Of a stretch of 18,660 nucleotides of DNA, positions 7,628 to 14,487 are shown piece by piece; position 1 is the first letter of the stretch; each line of letters begins with the position of its first letter. The stretch lies in NCBI GenBank assembly GCA_030637065.1, contig DAOVVQ010000038.1:1-18660 (forward strand), written 5' to 3'. This DNA is from Planctomycetota bacterium. GTDB lineage: Bacteria > Planctomycetota > Phycisphaerae > Sedimentisphaerales > Anaerohalosphaeraceae. The notes under the pieces were generated by a model. The model worked only from the letters and a program-made list of their open reading frames with translations. It was not told the origin of the DNA and searched no databases. Position numbers and translations under genes: made by a program.

Positions 7628-7783
7628 TTAGCTGGATTTGCCCTGCTCCCGAGAACCGGATATGGCACCGAACTGAACATATCCGCCCGCCGAGACGCTG
7701 AACCGGTAGATGTCACCGTTGTTGCCCTCGAACTCGATGTATCCGGTGGTATCGGCCTGATAAGATATCCGGCTTAGAGACAA
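7628..7783 (-). pseudogene. Relic of a fourth GspJ-like prepilin gene
   Basis: On the minus strand the frame ending in TAA at 7628-7630 reads LSLSRISYQADTTGYIEFEG, then NNGDIYRFSVSAGGYVQFG. This matches the middle of the three intact paralogues (for example TNGYIEFEDNNGN..RYAIAANNFVEFG and SAGFIEFAAGDGNTYRYDISAGGYVQYG, around residues 68-110). After VQFG the similarity ends and the frame stops 12 codons later. There is a TGA a few codons upstream of the fragment, and no prepilin leader is found. Only about 40 residues' worth of homologous sequence survives, so this is a broken copy, left by deletion or unequal recombination between tandem paralogues. The match was made by eye. Confidence 0.75.
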
Positions 7784-7907
7784 ATCTTGTCTTCTTCAAA
7801 CAATCCGCTCAAGAGTTATCAAGCAGTCTGCGCCGAACGGCAGGTGTGTTTATAAAGATGCCTGGGAACTGCCAATATGGAAGGAGTGATCAAGAGGTCC
7901 TGTAAAG

Positions 7908-8336
7908 CTACCATCTCTTGGCGACTTGTGTGTCGAGAACAACGAGGGTTTCTCCACCGCCTAACGCCCCGTTGCCGCTGGTATCAAAGCCGACCGAAAC
8001 CGTAATTCGCTTAAGGTTACTGCCGCTGGCGGCGGCCTTTACGTTACACAGATAATTGGTTTCCAGTTCGGTATCGCTCTCGTTGTAATTGCTGGCATAA
8101 TTATAGATAGCCCTGGCCTTTATGTCATCGAGTTTGGCCTGGGCCAGTGTCAGAGACCGCGTCTTGCGTTCGATCTTGGTGGAATTAAGGTGTGCGGCGG
8201 TCAATGCCTTGAGGATCGGCACCATCGCCACGATCAGCAGCGACGAAGCCACCACCACCTCAGTCAGCGTAAAGCCACTGCGCCGCGAGCGCCTGCCGCC
8301 CGCACCTGCCAACAATCTGATCAGTTTTGCACGCAT
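7908..8336 (-). CDS. GspI/PilV-like minor prepilin
   Basis: Prepilin-like protein of 142 residues. A long basic leader (GGRRSRRSG) precedes FTLTEVVVASSLLIVAMVPIL, with Phe at +1 and Glu at +5. The helix continues ALTAAHLNSTKIERKTRSLTLAQAKLDDIKARA; the 'A..LA..KLD..KA' pattern is characteristic of GspI/PilV. The C-terminal part (LKRITVSVGF, ETLVVLDTQVAKRW) is a small beta domain. It starts 16 bases inside the end of the GspH-like gene, so translation is probably coupled. In type II secretion, GspI forms the tip complex with GspJ and GspK, and all three types occur here in the usual order. Confidence 0.85.
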   Translation of the reverse strand: MRAKLIRLLAGAGGRRSRRSGFTLTEVVVASSLLIVAMVPILKALTAAHLNSTKIERKTRSLTLAQAKLDDIKARAIYNYASNYNESDTELETNYLCNVKAAASGSNLKRITVSVGFDTSGNGALGGGETLVVLDTQVAKRW

Positions 8337-8779
8337 TTTGCCATCCCCGTCGCCTGGATCAGTGTAATCGTGAAACTCCTGCTGTCGCCTGTAACAGTCA
8401 AAGTGGTATCGCTGCCGTCGACCAGATTTCCCAGCGGACCAAACCGAAATGTTGCCCCACCGGTCACATTGATGTCCGATGGAATCTCATGGATATCGAC
8501 AACCGTCGCTGTATCACGGTTTCTTATGCGGTACTGGGTATATGGCGATGAGCCACTCATTCTGATGGCGTATCCCTGCGTATTGCCGGCTGCATCGGAG
8601 ATTGCGAGGCTTCGCGTCCTGCGAAGATCGGTGACTATCTTTTTGGCAACAGTTTCGGCCTTTTGCCTGGTAATAGCCGAAAAATTGATGCGTGGAACCG
8701 CAATTGCCGCGAATATGCCGATAAACAGAACCACTATTATCAGCTCGACAAGCGTATGCCCCGTTTCTCGATTTCTCAT
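8321..8779 (-). CDS. GspH/FimT-like minor prepilin
   Basis: Prepilin of 152 residues from the ATG at 8779. Short leader MRNRETG, then HTLVELIIVVLFIGIFAAIAVPRI; Glu at +5 is present but +1 is His, an unusual residue at a prepilin cleavage site. The next part (KAETVAKKIVTDLRRTRSLAISDA) is the conserved GspH/FimT segment, and the C-terminal beta domain includes TFRFGPLGNL, a typical GspH motif. The open frame reaches 8836, but the extra residues would come from the upstream terminator hairpin; GGGG lies 7 bases before the ATG at 8779. It is the first gene after the intrinsic terminator that follows the major pilin. Confidence 0.87.
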   Translation of the reverse strand: MRNRETGHTLVELIIVVLFIGIFAAIAVPRINFSAITRQKAETVAKKIVTDLRRTRSLAISDAAGNTQGYAIRMSGSSPYTQYRIRNRDTATVVDIHEIPSDINVTGGATFRFGPLGNLVDGSDTTLTVTGDSRSFTITLIQATGMAKCVQN

Positions 8780-8792
8780 GACCTGGCCCCGA

Positions 8793-8843
8793 AAAAAACC
8801 GGTAAGGATGGCTCGCAGCGCCTGACTGCGAACCATCCTTACC
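8793..8843 (-). terminator. Intrinsic terminator between major pilin and minor prepilin genes
   Basis: On the minus strand an 11-bp stem (GGTAAGGATGG with CCATCCTTACC, 8833-8843 and 8801-8811) extends by one mismatch and six more pairs to a 7-base loop, and is followed by GGTTTTTTTC. This is a textbook Rho-independent terminator. It sits 50 bases after the major pilin stop and 14 bases before the GspH-like start. It would let the major pilin be made in excess over downstream minor subunits that depend on read-through. Confidence 0.88.
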
Positions 8844-8866
8844 GTTACACTTTCAGCAAACCGGTT

Positions 8867-8882
8867 TGTAAACCGGCTTTCC
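8867..8882 (-). other. Short palindrome after the major pilin gene
   Basis: CCGGTTT and AAACCGG face each other within 16 bases just after the pilin stop codon. Because the two arms are only two bases apart, the outer pairs would fold with a 4-base loop. It may stabilise the pilin mRNA 3' end or be incidental. Confidence 0.3.
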
Positions 8883-8893
8883 CAGACTCACCC

Positions 8894-9214
8894 TTAGTGA
8901 GAGTGAGGCGTGACCCTGTCGTCGGCATTCATCACATACGCCGTTGAAAAGGGGCACGTGGGAGCGCCATCCGGAAAATAAGTGACGCTGCCGGTGACAT
9001 CGGTCAGAGCCGCCGGATACGAACCGACGTCGGCATTGTACATCTCAATGGCTGAGTTGATCACATCGACGTTCGTGTCACAGGCGTTCGCTCTGGCATT
9101 CTGGGCACTCTGCGAAATACGCGGAATGGCAATAGCGCTCAGAGCTGCCAGGATCAGAACCACGATCAACAGCTCGATTAATGTAACACCTTTTTTCTGC
9201 ATTGTTCTACTCAT
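8894..9214 (-). CDS. Major pilin/pseudopilin (GspG-like)
   Basis: Small prepilin of 106 residues. MSRTMQKKG is followed by VTLIELLIVVLILAALSAIAIPRI, a near-consensus type IV prepilin segment with Glu at +5 and Val at +1. The helix continues SQSAQNARANACDTNVDVINSAIEMYNADVGSYP, typical of GspG-type major subunits, and a short C-terminal loop holds the second of two cysteines (DGAPTCPF), so a disulfide from Cys in NACDTN is plausible. The ATG at 9214 is chosen because AGAGGG lies 7 bases upstream; the frame is open to 9244. Its position after GspF and the terminator directly downstream both suggest that it is the abundant subunit. No GspG calcium-site motif was identified. Confidence 0.88.
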   Translation of the reverse strand: MSRTMQKKGVTLIELLIVVLILAALSAIAIPRISQSAQNARANACDTNVDVINSAIEMYNADVGSYPAALTDVTGSVTYFPDGAPTCPFSTAYVMNADDRVTPHSH

Positions 9215-9360
9215 TCTATAGCCCTCTCTAAATAAAGTTTCCAATAGTCAATATCCCTATCGGCAATATTATGCCGCCACTTTCGAACTTCTCACCTCCA
9301 GACACACTTTTTTTTACCGCAAGCCCAGGTCCTATAAATCAATGACTTCTTAACAGGCAA
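9215..9360 (-). promoter_or_regulatory. Leader of the major pilin gene
   Basis: The 146-base gap between the GspF-like and pilin genes carries one TTATAGGACC motif on the minus strand (9328-9337), an unusually good Shine-Dalgarno-like GGAGGTGA at about 9291-9298 with no credible frame after it, and a small CGGCA/TGCCG hairpin near 9260-9276. No convincing -35/-10 pair was found. A separate start for the pilin gene is plausible because of the gap and the following terminator, but this is inference. Confidence 0.35.
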
Positions 9361-10560
9361 CTACTTTACGTGGCCCATATAGTCAAACATCGGCAGATAG
9401 ACACCTAACAATATCCCGCCAACGATCGTTCCCATCAGTACCGACAGGATCGGCTCTATCTTCATAAGCAGCGACTTGACGGTCCTGTCGATCTGGTTGT
9501 CCAGAAAATCCACACCCTTCGTCAGCATCTCCGGCAAAATTCCCGCCTCCTCTCCCGCTGCGGCAAGCTGAACGATCATCGGAGGAAACACATCGTAGCG
9601 GCTCATAGGCTCGGCAAGCGAACTTCCCGTTAATATATCGTCCTGAATGGAACCGATGATCTTACTCATCACCTGATTGTTGGCCACCTGCTTGGCAAGT
9701 TCCATCGCCTCGACCACCGATACACCCGCCGACGCCATCATTGCAAAGGTCCGAACAAAACGACTGACCACTACCATGCGGTTGAGCCTGCCAAAAACCG
9801 GCATATTCAGCTTGAGCGAATCGATCCGCGCCCTTACAAACGGATTTTTGACCGCTGTACGCGCCACAAAAACCGACACACCTATTATGGACAAAACCGC
9901 CCACCAGTAATGCCGTACGATCTCGCTGACTAAAATAAGCAACAGGGTCGGGCCCGGCAGCGTTATATGCAGTTGGGCGTACAACTTCTGAAAGACCGGT
10001 ATGACAAAGATCACGAGCGCGGTGATAATAAACATACACATAATGGAAACGACCACGGGATAAGCAAAGGCGCTCTTTACCTTGTTCTTCAATTCCATCT
10101 GACTTTCCAGGTAGACCGCAGCCATGTGCAGCGTTTCGTTAAGTTTTCCGCCGGCTTCCCCCGCTTCTACCATCCCTACGAAGAAATCCGAGAAAACCGA
10201 GCGATGCCTGTCAAAGGCGTCACGAAGACTCGATCCCGTCTCGACATGCTGTTTGATATCCGAGATGACCGCCTTAAAAGCGGCATTTTCGACCTGCGCC
10301 TCGAACGTCTCCAGGCACCTGATGATCGAAAGACCGGCTGCATACATCCCCGCAAACTCATAGGCAAAAGAAACCACCTCAGTCTGCTTGATCTTGCCGC
10401 CCTTTTTGCCAGAGCCGCCCTTTTCACGATGGGCCTTGACAAGACTGTAACCCATCTTGGCCAGCTCCTGCTGGAGCGACTTCTTACTGTCGATATCCGT
10501 ATAAACCCCGGAAAACTCGTTGCCGGTGGAATCTTTTGCTACATATTCGAAAACAGCCAT
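9361..10560 (-). CDS. GspF/PilC inner-membrane platform protein
   Basis: Protein of 399 residues, the usual length of the family. It anchors the assembly ATPase and the pilin-extraction site in the inner membrane. The N-terminus (MAVFEYVAKDSTGNEFSGV) is the family's typical start. Two homologous T2SSF domains are visible, each with a FA..AGMYAAGLSI- or FAMMASAGVSVVEAM-type opening and a GSSL segment (ETGSSLRDAF; LTGSSLAEPM), with GE.GG.L / GEEAGILPEML motifs. Membrane helices lie at about 160-190, 208-232 and 370-392. The gene begins within the stop of the ATPase gene (TGATG, one base shared), so the two are translationally coupled, as often seen for GspE/GspF or PilB/PilC. Confidence 0.95.
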   Translation of the reverse strand: MAVFEYVAKDSTGNEFSGVYTDIDSKKSLQQELAKMGYSLVKAHREKGGSGKKGGKIKQTEVVSFAYEFAGMYAAGLSIIRCLETFEAQVENAAFKAVISDIKQHVETGSSLRDAFDRHRSVFSDFFVGMVEAGEAGGKLNETLHMAAVYLESQMELKNKVKSAFAYPVVVSIMCMFIITALVIFVIPVFQKLYAQLHITLPGPTLLLILVSEIVRHYWWAVLSIIGVSVFVARTAVKNPFVRARIDSLKLNMPVFGRLNRMVVVSRFVRTFAMMASAGVSVVEAMELAKQVANNQVMSKIIGSIQDDILTGSSLAEPMSRYDVFPPMIVQLAAAGEEAGILPEMLTKGVDFLDNQIDRTVKSLLMKIEPILSVLMGTIVGGILLGVYLPMFDYMGHVK

Positions 10561-12275
10561 CAGTCTTCCCTCATATCAATAACACGGAACAGTTCTTCTG
10601 CCGTCGTATTGCCTTCCAAAACCTGTTCGACACCCTGCATCTTCAGCGTCTTCATCTGATGGGCTATCGCACATGCCTTGACCTGGTCGTCCGAAGCACT
10701 GTCGACCACCAGAGCCCTTACCTCCGGGACAACGTTTAGTATCTCATAAAGCCCTCTTCTGCCACGATATCCGGTTTGACGACAGGCATCGCAACCGCTG
10801 CCTTTATAAAGCATAACTTTTCCGCCCATCGCTTTCTTCGCCGCATCTTTGCTGCCGAACAGGGAGACGACCTCTTCTTTCGATGGCTTGTAGGATTCTT
10901 TACATTTCGGACAAATCGTTCTGACCAGCCTTTGCGCAATGACCCCAAGAAGTGCCGATGCCGCCTGGAACGGGGAAACACCCAGGTTGACAAGCCGCGA
11001 TATCGCCCCCGCCGCGTTGTTTGTATGCAGCGTGCTCAAAACCAGGTGGCCCGTCTGGGCGGCGCTGATAGCCATCTCAGCCGTCTCAAGATCGCGAATC
11101 TCGCCGATCAGAATGATATCCGGGTCCTGCCTGAGAATACTTCTAAGACCAGAGGCAAACGTCATCCCGACCTCATCCTTTACCTGCACCTGCGTTATCC
11201 CGCTCAAGCGGTATTCCACAGGATCTTCGACGGTTACGATATTCCTGTCCGGGGTGTTGAGATACTGGATCATGGAATACAGCGTTGTCGTCTTTCCACT
11301 GCCGGTAGGACCGGTCAGCAGGACCATGCCGTAAGGGTTGCCTATAAGTGACTGGAATTCCTCGTAGTCGGCCTGCGAACTGACAATATTGTCGAGCGTC
11401 TCGAGGCCGGCTGTGGCGTCCAGTATGCGAATGACTATCTTCTCGCCACCAGTAGCCGGCAGCGACGATACACGAAGGTCGTATTCCTTGTTATTGTACT
11501 CAATGCCTATATGACCGTCCTGCGGAGTCCTTCGCTCCGAAATATCCATGTCCGCAAGGATCTTGATATGGCTGATAACCTCCCGCTGGGCCGACGAGGG
11601 AACATCGAGCGCCTCGATCAGGATACCGTCGACCCGATATCGCACCTTCATGTCGGGCTCCTGAGGCTCGATGTGTATATCGCTGGCGCGGGCGTCGACA
11701 CCGCCGGTTATGATCGAATCGACCAGACGAACTATAGGAGCATCGGCAACCTTGGCGGACCTGGACTTGCCCTTCTTGCCTTTCGCATCGCCGCCAGCCG
11801 AATCCTTCAACCTCATCGCGACAATATCCTGCTTCGTCACGCTTTCGACATTGAAGTGATACGCGATCGCCTGCCCAATCGCCTCAGTCGTCGCCGCTAA
11901 GGGAATAACCTTGTAACCGGTCTTCGTGGTTATCTGGTCCCGGACAGACAGGTTCATCGGCGAACTCATCGCCACATAAAGACTGTCCTTTTCGATACGG
12001 ACGGGAATGAGATCATGCTGGCGGGCAAGCTCGAACGATACGAGCCTGGCGGCAACCGAGTCTATCATATCGGGAGAAAGAGTGATAAATTCGATACTGT
12101 TGCCCACCGCTGTCAGTTTCGTAAGCTGGTTCTTGTCAACGAGATTCTTGCTCTTGATAATGCTTATGAAACTCTGGCCGGACGCAGCCTGGGTGCTGAC
12201 AAGCTCCTTTACCACAGTCTCATCGAGAATATTCTCGGCAAGAATAGCGGCAATTATAGGATCATCTTTCTTCAT
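10560..12275 (-). CDS. GspE/PilB assembly ATPase
   Basis: Hexameric cytoplasmic ATPase of 571 residues that powers pilus or pseudopilus assembly. Residues 1 to about 145 form an N-terminal MshEN/GspE-N-type domain; a Gly/Lys-rich linker (about 160-175) follows. Catalytic motifs: Walker A GPTGSGKT 322-329, Asp box VTVEDPVEY 347-355, Walker B DPDIILIGEIRD 384-395, His box TGHLVLSTLHTN 408-419. Four cysteines (455, 458, 495, 498; CPKC and CDAC) form the zinc-binding C-terminal motif of extension-type ATPases and exclude PilT, which lacks it. It is the first gene of the minus-strand cluster, preceded by a roughly 400-base divergent control region. The choice between GspE and PilB cannot be made from the protein alone. 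Confidence 0.96.
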   Translation of the reverse strand: MKKDDPIIAAILAENILDETVVKELVSTQAASGQSFISIIKSKNLVDKNQLTKLTAVGNSIEFITLSPDMIDSVAARLVSFELARQHDLIPVRIEKDSLYVAMSSPMNLSVRDQITTKTGYKVIPLAATTEAIGQAIAYHFNVESVTKQDIVAMRLKDSAGGDAKGKKGKSRSAKVADAPIVRLVDSIITGGVDARASDIHIEPQEPDMKVRYRVDGILIEALDVPSSAQREVISHIKILADMDISERRTPQDGHIGIEYNNKEYDLRVSSLPATGGEKIVIRILDATAGLETLDNIVSSQADYEEFQSLIGNPYGMVLLTGPTGSGKTTTLYSMIQYLNTPDRNIVTVEDPVEYRLSGITQVQVKDEVGMTFASGLRSILRQDPDIILIGEIRDLETAEMAISAAQTGHLVLSTLHTNNAAGAISRLVNLGVSPFQAASALLGVIAQRLVRTICPKCKESYKPSKEEVVSLFGSKDAAKKAMGGKVMLYKGSGCDACRQTGYRGRRGLYEILNVVPEVRALVVDSASDDQVKACAIAHQMKTLKMQGVEQVLEGNTTAEELFRVIDMRED

Positions 12276-12319
12276 ATCGCCCGGTTCTTTCTTGCAAAAA
12301 TTAAGCGCACAGTCCTCGC

Positions 12320-12348
12320 ACTATCTGAAACGATATCGACAATGACAA
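12320..12348 (-). promoter_or_regulatory. Candidate sigma70-type promoter for the pilus cluster
   Basis: On the minus strand, TTGTCA (12343-12348) and GATAGT (12320-12325) are separated by 17 bases, matching the -35 at five and the -10 at four of six positions. This would give a leader of roughly 35-40 bases before the ATPase ATG at 12275. The perfect palindrome CGATATCG lies in the spacer. Confidence 0.35.
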
Positions 12349-12446
12349 ACGGCGACTTAACAAGCAAACCCCACCCACTGCTTTCTCCCTGCTTTTACGA
12401 AGGCACCGGCGAACAATGCGGTGCATCGGCCTTTGTAACCGCGAAT

Positions 12447-12471
12447 TTATCGGACCACCTTATCGGACCAC
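12447..12471 (+). promoter_or_regulatory. Tandem repeat TTATCGGACCAC x2, candidate operator
   Basis: Two exact 12-base copies (12447-12458 and 12460-12471) separated by one base, so their centres are 13 bases apart. They lie about 100-125 bases upstream of the candidate -35 of the pilus cluster and about 200 bases upstream of the kinase gene. The same core recurs in the other noncoding gaps of the pilus cluster. No binding protein is known. Confidence 0.4.
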
Positions 12472-12673
12472 GAAAATATTTGCCTTTTACGCCATCGGCT
12501 TACCGGCATCGTATGTCAGTCGCTACAGCCCTATCCTCCAAAAAACGCAAATTCACCTTAAGTAGCCCCGCCAAAGACTCGATAATCAAATGCGGCACTC
12601 TCTGCCTGTGGACTGCATAGAGACGCTGAAAATGGAATGATTTGACGGATTTGTTAAGTAAGGGTGTAAAAAA

Positions 12674-13939
12674 ATGTCGGAGACTGCTGGCAATATCTCA
12701 GTTTCGGTAGCGAATGAAACCCGCAATGGCGATACAACATCCATATTCGCTTCACTGAAAACAATAGGCAAAACTGAACTGACCGATGAGAACACCGAAA
12801 CCGTCCTCGCAGAGGTTATCGGCTCGATCGTCGGAAACCTCGGAGGCGACCACGGCTACATCATGCTCAAAGACAAAGACGGCCAGCTTTCCAATGTCGC
12901 CAGTATATATCGCGACGGCCAGGACGATCCGCTGATCACCGCAAGTAATGCCCTGACAGACAAGGTATTGCAAAGCGGATGCGGCACTGTCGTCACCGAC
13001 GCCATGGAGAGCACGCAATTCCCCTCCGACCCCAATTTCCAGCGATTCAATATCAAGACCGCCGTTTGTGTCGCGATCGCCACAGCCGACTCGACTCTCG
13101 GCACGATCTACGTCGACAGCACAAATGCATGTCAATGGGACAGCGAACAGCTTGAATTGCTCGAAGTCGCCGCGATCGCCGTGGCCTTAGCTGTTACGAA
13201 CATGAATCTGAAAAAAGAAAACCAGGATGACAAAAGGCTCGCAGCCACCGGCAGAGCCACATTGCAGTTGTCTCATTCCGTAAAGAATATACTCCAGATG
13301 ATCGGAGGAGCCGCAGAAGTGGTCGATTTCGGCCTCAGAACAAACGAGATCCACCGCGTAAAGAGAAGCTGGGACATCCTCAAACCAAACCTGGAAAGAA
13401 TGCAAAAATACACCCTCGAAATGCTCGACTACAGTAAGGAAAGACATCTCGAACTGGGACCATGCGACTTCAACCGCGTCATACAGGGCGCGATCGAATC
13501 GCTGAAATCTCAACTGAAAGAGAAAAAATCCAAGCTCAATATCCGAATAGATCAGAAAATTCCGACCATCGAACTTGACAGCGAACGGATACACGAGATG
13601 GCGCTGAATCTCATCCTCAACGCAATTGACATCGTCGACGAAAGCACCGGTGTCGTCAGCGTCGAAACCAGATATCTGGTCGAAGAGCAGGAAATTGCAC
13701 TCAGTATCTCCGACAACGGCCCCGGCATCACCGAGAATATGAAGGATAAGATCTTCACACCATTCGAGTCGGGAAAGAACAAATTCGGAACCGGACTCGG
13801 GATGCCTATCGCCAAGCAGATATTCGATCAGCACGGCGGACGCATCGAGATCGAAACAGCCGAGGGCAAGGGAACTACCTTTACCGTCTTGCTGCCCGCT
13901 AAGCCCGTCGACGGAGCACCGGTCGCTGTCAGATCCTGA
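12674..13939 (+). CDS. GAF-domain sensor histidine kinase (orphan)
   Basis: Cytoplasmic kinase of 421 residues without membrane helices. Residues about 40-178 form a GAF domain (LAEVIGSIVGNLGGDHGYIML, AVCVAIATADSTLGTIYVDS). The phosphoacceptor His is in LSHSVKN (His201), followed by a dimerisation helix. The ATPase domain has the N box NLILNAIDIV (Asn312/316), G1 DNGPGI (Asp347), an F box FTPFESG and G2 GTGLGMPIAKQIFDQHGG. The GAF segment resembles those found after FHA domains in planctomycete regulators, but no FHA domain is present. No response regulator is adjacent, so the partner lies elsewhere. Divergence from the pilus cluster with a shared control region makes it a candidate pilus regulator; this is inference. 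The ligand of the GAF domain is unknown. Confidence 0.92.
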   Translation: MSETAGNISVSVANETRNGDTTSIFASLKTIGKTELTDENTETVLAEVIGSIVGNLGGDHGYIMLKDKDGQLSNVASIYRDGQDDPLITASNALTDKVLQSGCGTVVTDAMESTQFPSDPNFQRFNIKTAVCVAIATADSTLGTIYVDSTNACQWDSEQLELLEVAAIAVALAVTNMNLKKENQDDKRLAATGRATLQLSHSVKNILQMIGGAAEVVDFGLRTNEIHRVKRSWDILKPNLERMQKYTLEMLDYSKERHLELGPCDFNRVIQGAIESLKSQLKEKKSKLNIRIDQKIPTIELDSERIHEMALNLILNAIDIVDESTGVVSVETRYLVEEQEIALSISDNGPGITENMKDKIFTPFESGKNKFGTGLGMPIAKQIFDQHGGRIEIETAEGKGTTFTVLLPAKPVDGAPVAVRS

Positions 13940-14036
13940 TCGAGATCGGTAACGCATCGCCGACGATCATGACAAAGCCAGGCATCGCCACGCATGACTA
14001 TCTACACGGCTTTCCTCCGGGAAATATAGTTCGATC

Positions 14037-14077
14037 ATAAAAAAAACCAGATTCCAATACAAATCGGAATCTGGTTT
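14037..14077 (-). terminator. Intrinsic terminator, minus strand
   Basis: A perfect 12-bp stem, AAACCAGATTCC with GGAATCTGGTTT (14044-14055 and 14066-14077), with a 10-base loop. On the minus strand it runs straight into a stretch of eight Ts. It lies 27 bases after the stop codon of the possible small gene at 14104, and that is the best reason to think something is or was transcribed there. Confidence 0.8.
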
Positions 14078-14103
14078 CGGAGGAGGGTGATGAAATAGCA
14101 CTT

Positions 14104-14262
14104 TTACAATTGCTTTGTAGTGCTTTCGTCTTTTAACTTATCAACCAGTGCCAGCGCCCGCTCAAACGCCCTGGCAACATAATTGCACTTGCCGGCGGCT
14201 TTGTCATCGCAACCGCCAATTCGCTTTTCCTGCTAATATCGTTTTACACCTGAATTACTCAC
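14104..14262 (-). pseudogene. Possible small gene with an in-frame TAG
   Basis: From a GTG at 14262 the frame reads VSNSGVKRY, then TAG, then QEKRIGGCDDKAAGKCNYVA and RAFERALALVDKLKDESTTKQL to a TAA at 14104-14106. The part after the TAG has coding-like composition, two cysteines and an amphipathic Lys/Glu-rich end, and is followed at once by a terminator. A second short frame (KDGYAEVNRFLAETKAEH) ends in a TAG that overlaps the GTG. I do not recognise the product. It may be a gene inactivated by a nonsense mutation (TAC/TAT to TAG), a recoded amber codon, or chance. Confidence is low. Confidence 0.3.
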
Positions 14263-14487
14263 TAATGCTCCGCTTTCGTCTCCGCCAAAAATCTATTGAC
14301 CTCCGCATACCCATCCTTCACACAATAGAAAGTCTACACAAAAACCGATCTATATCAATCAGGCTTATCCTGTTTTAGGGGGAAGTTTTTCCTTAGAAAA
14401 ACAAGGCATAAAATAGATGGTTTCGCAGCCCAACCGCCGCAACAAATGTCAAACCCGCAATTCTGCCGGCGAGGGCAAGCCGGGACG

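Larger units (their letters stand above)
7370..7907. other. 538-base gap between GspI-like and first GspJ-like genes: relic plus palindromes
   Basis: No intact gene is recognised. The gap contains the repeat end (to 7410), an 8-bp inverted repeat TTTGGCGG/CCGCCAAA (7463-7470 and 7501-7508), a G-rich minus-strand stretch (three runs of four G within about 7485-7515), the second 61-base inverted-motif element (7550-7610), and a fragment of a lost GspJ-like gene (about 7628-7783). An open frame at 7408-7716 on the minus strand looks non-coding and conflicts with the relic's frame. Confidence 0.55.
12276..12673. promoter_or_regulatory. Divergent control region between the pilus cluster and the histidine kinase
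   Basis: About 400 bases with no convincing gene; open frames here lack ribosome-binding sites and resemble nothing known. It should hold promoters for both directions. It contains a candidate minus-strand promoter (12320-12348) and a tandem motif pair (12447-12471). For the plus-strand kinase, TAAGGG lies 9 bases before its ATG; a TTGACG (12642-12647) with TGTAAA 17 bases later is possible but would place the transcript start almost on the ATG. Confidence 0.55.
13940..14487. other. 548-base gap between the histidine kinase and the dockerin-repeat gene
   Basis: No intact gene of normal size. It contains a minus-strand terminator (14037-14077), a possible broken small gene reading into it (14104-14262), and a 7-bp AT-rich palindrome GTTTTTC/GAAAAAC (14385-14402). 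I see no intrinsic terminator for the kinase on the plus strand: the hairpin at 14044-14077 lacks a T-run in that direction. Confidence 0.5.

Noticed and set aside
7408..7716. Minus-strand open frame of 102 codons in the GspI-GspJ gap
   Set aside because: It overlaps, in another frame, the recognisable GspJ-like relic, and its translation has no familiar features.
9250..9300. Leader peptide after the strong GGAGGTGA in the major pilin leader
   Set aside because: The only frames starting at suitable distance are about eight codons long, with no repeated or stalling-type codons.
12280..12310. Possible sigma54 promoter upstream of the ATPase gene
   Set aside because: The GC at the -12 position has CG, not GG, at the required distance, so the consensus fails.
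12447..12471. CRISPR-like array
   Set aside because: Only two 12-base repeats with a one-base spacer; no array, spacers or cas genes.
12015..12620. Plus-strand open frame of 201 codons crossing the ATPase start and the control region
   Set aside because: Antisense to the conserved N-terminus of GspE/PilB, no ribosome-binding site or family features, and it would bury the divergent promoter region.
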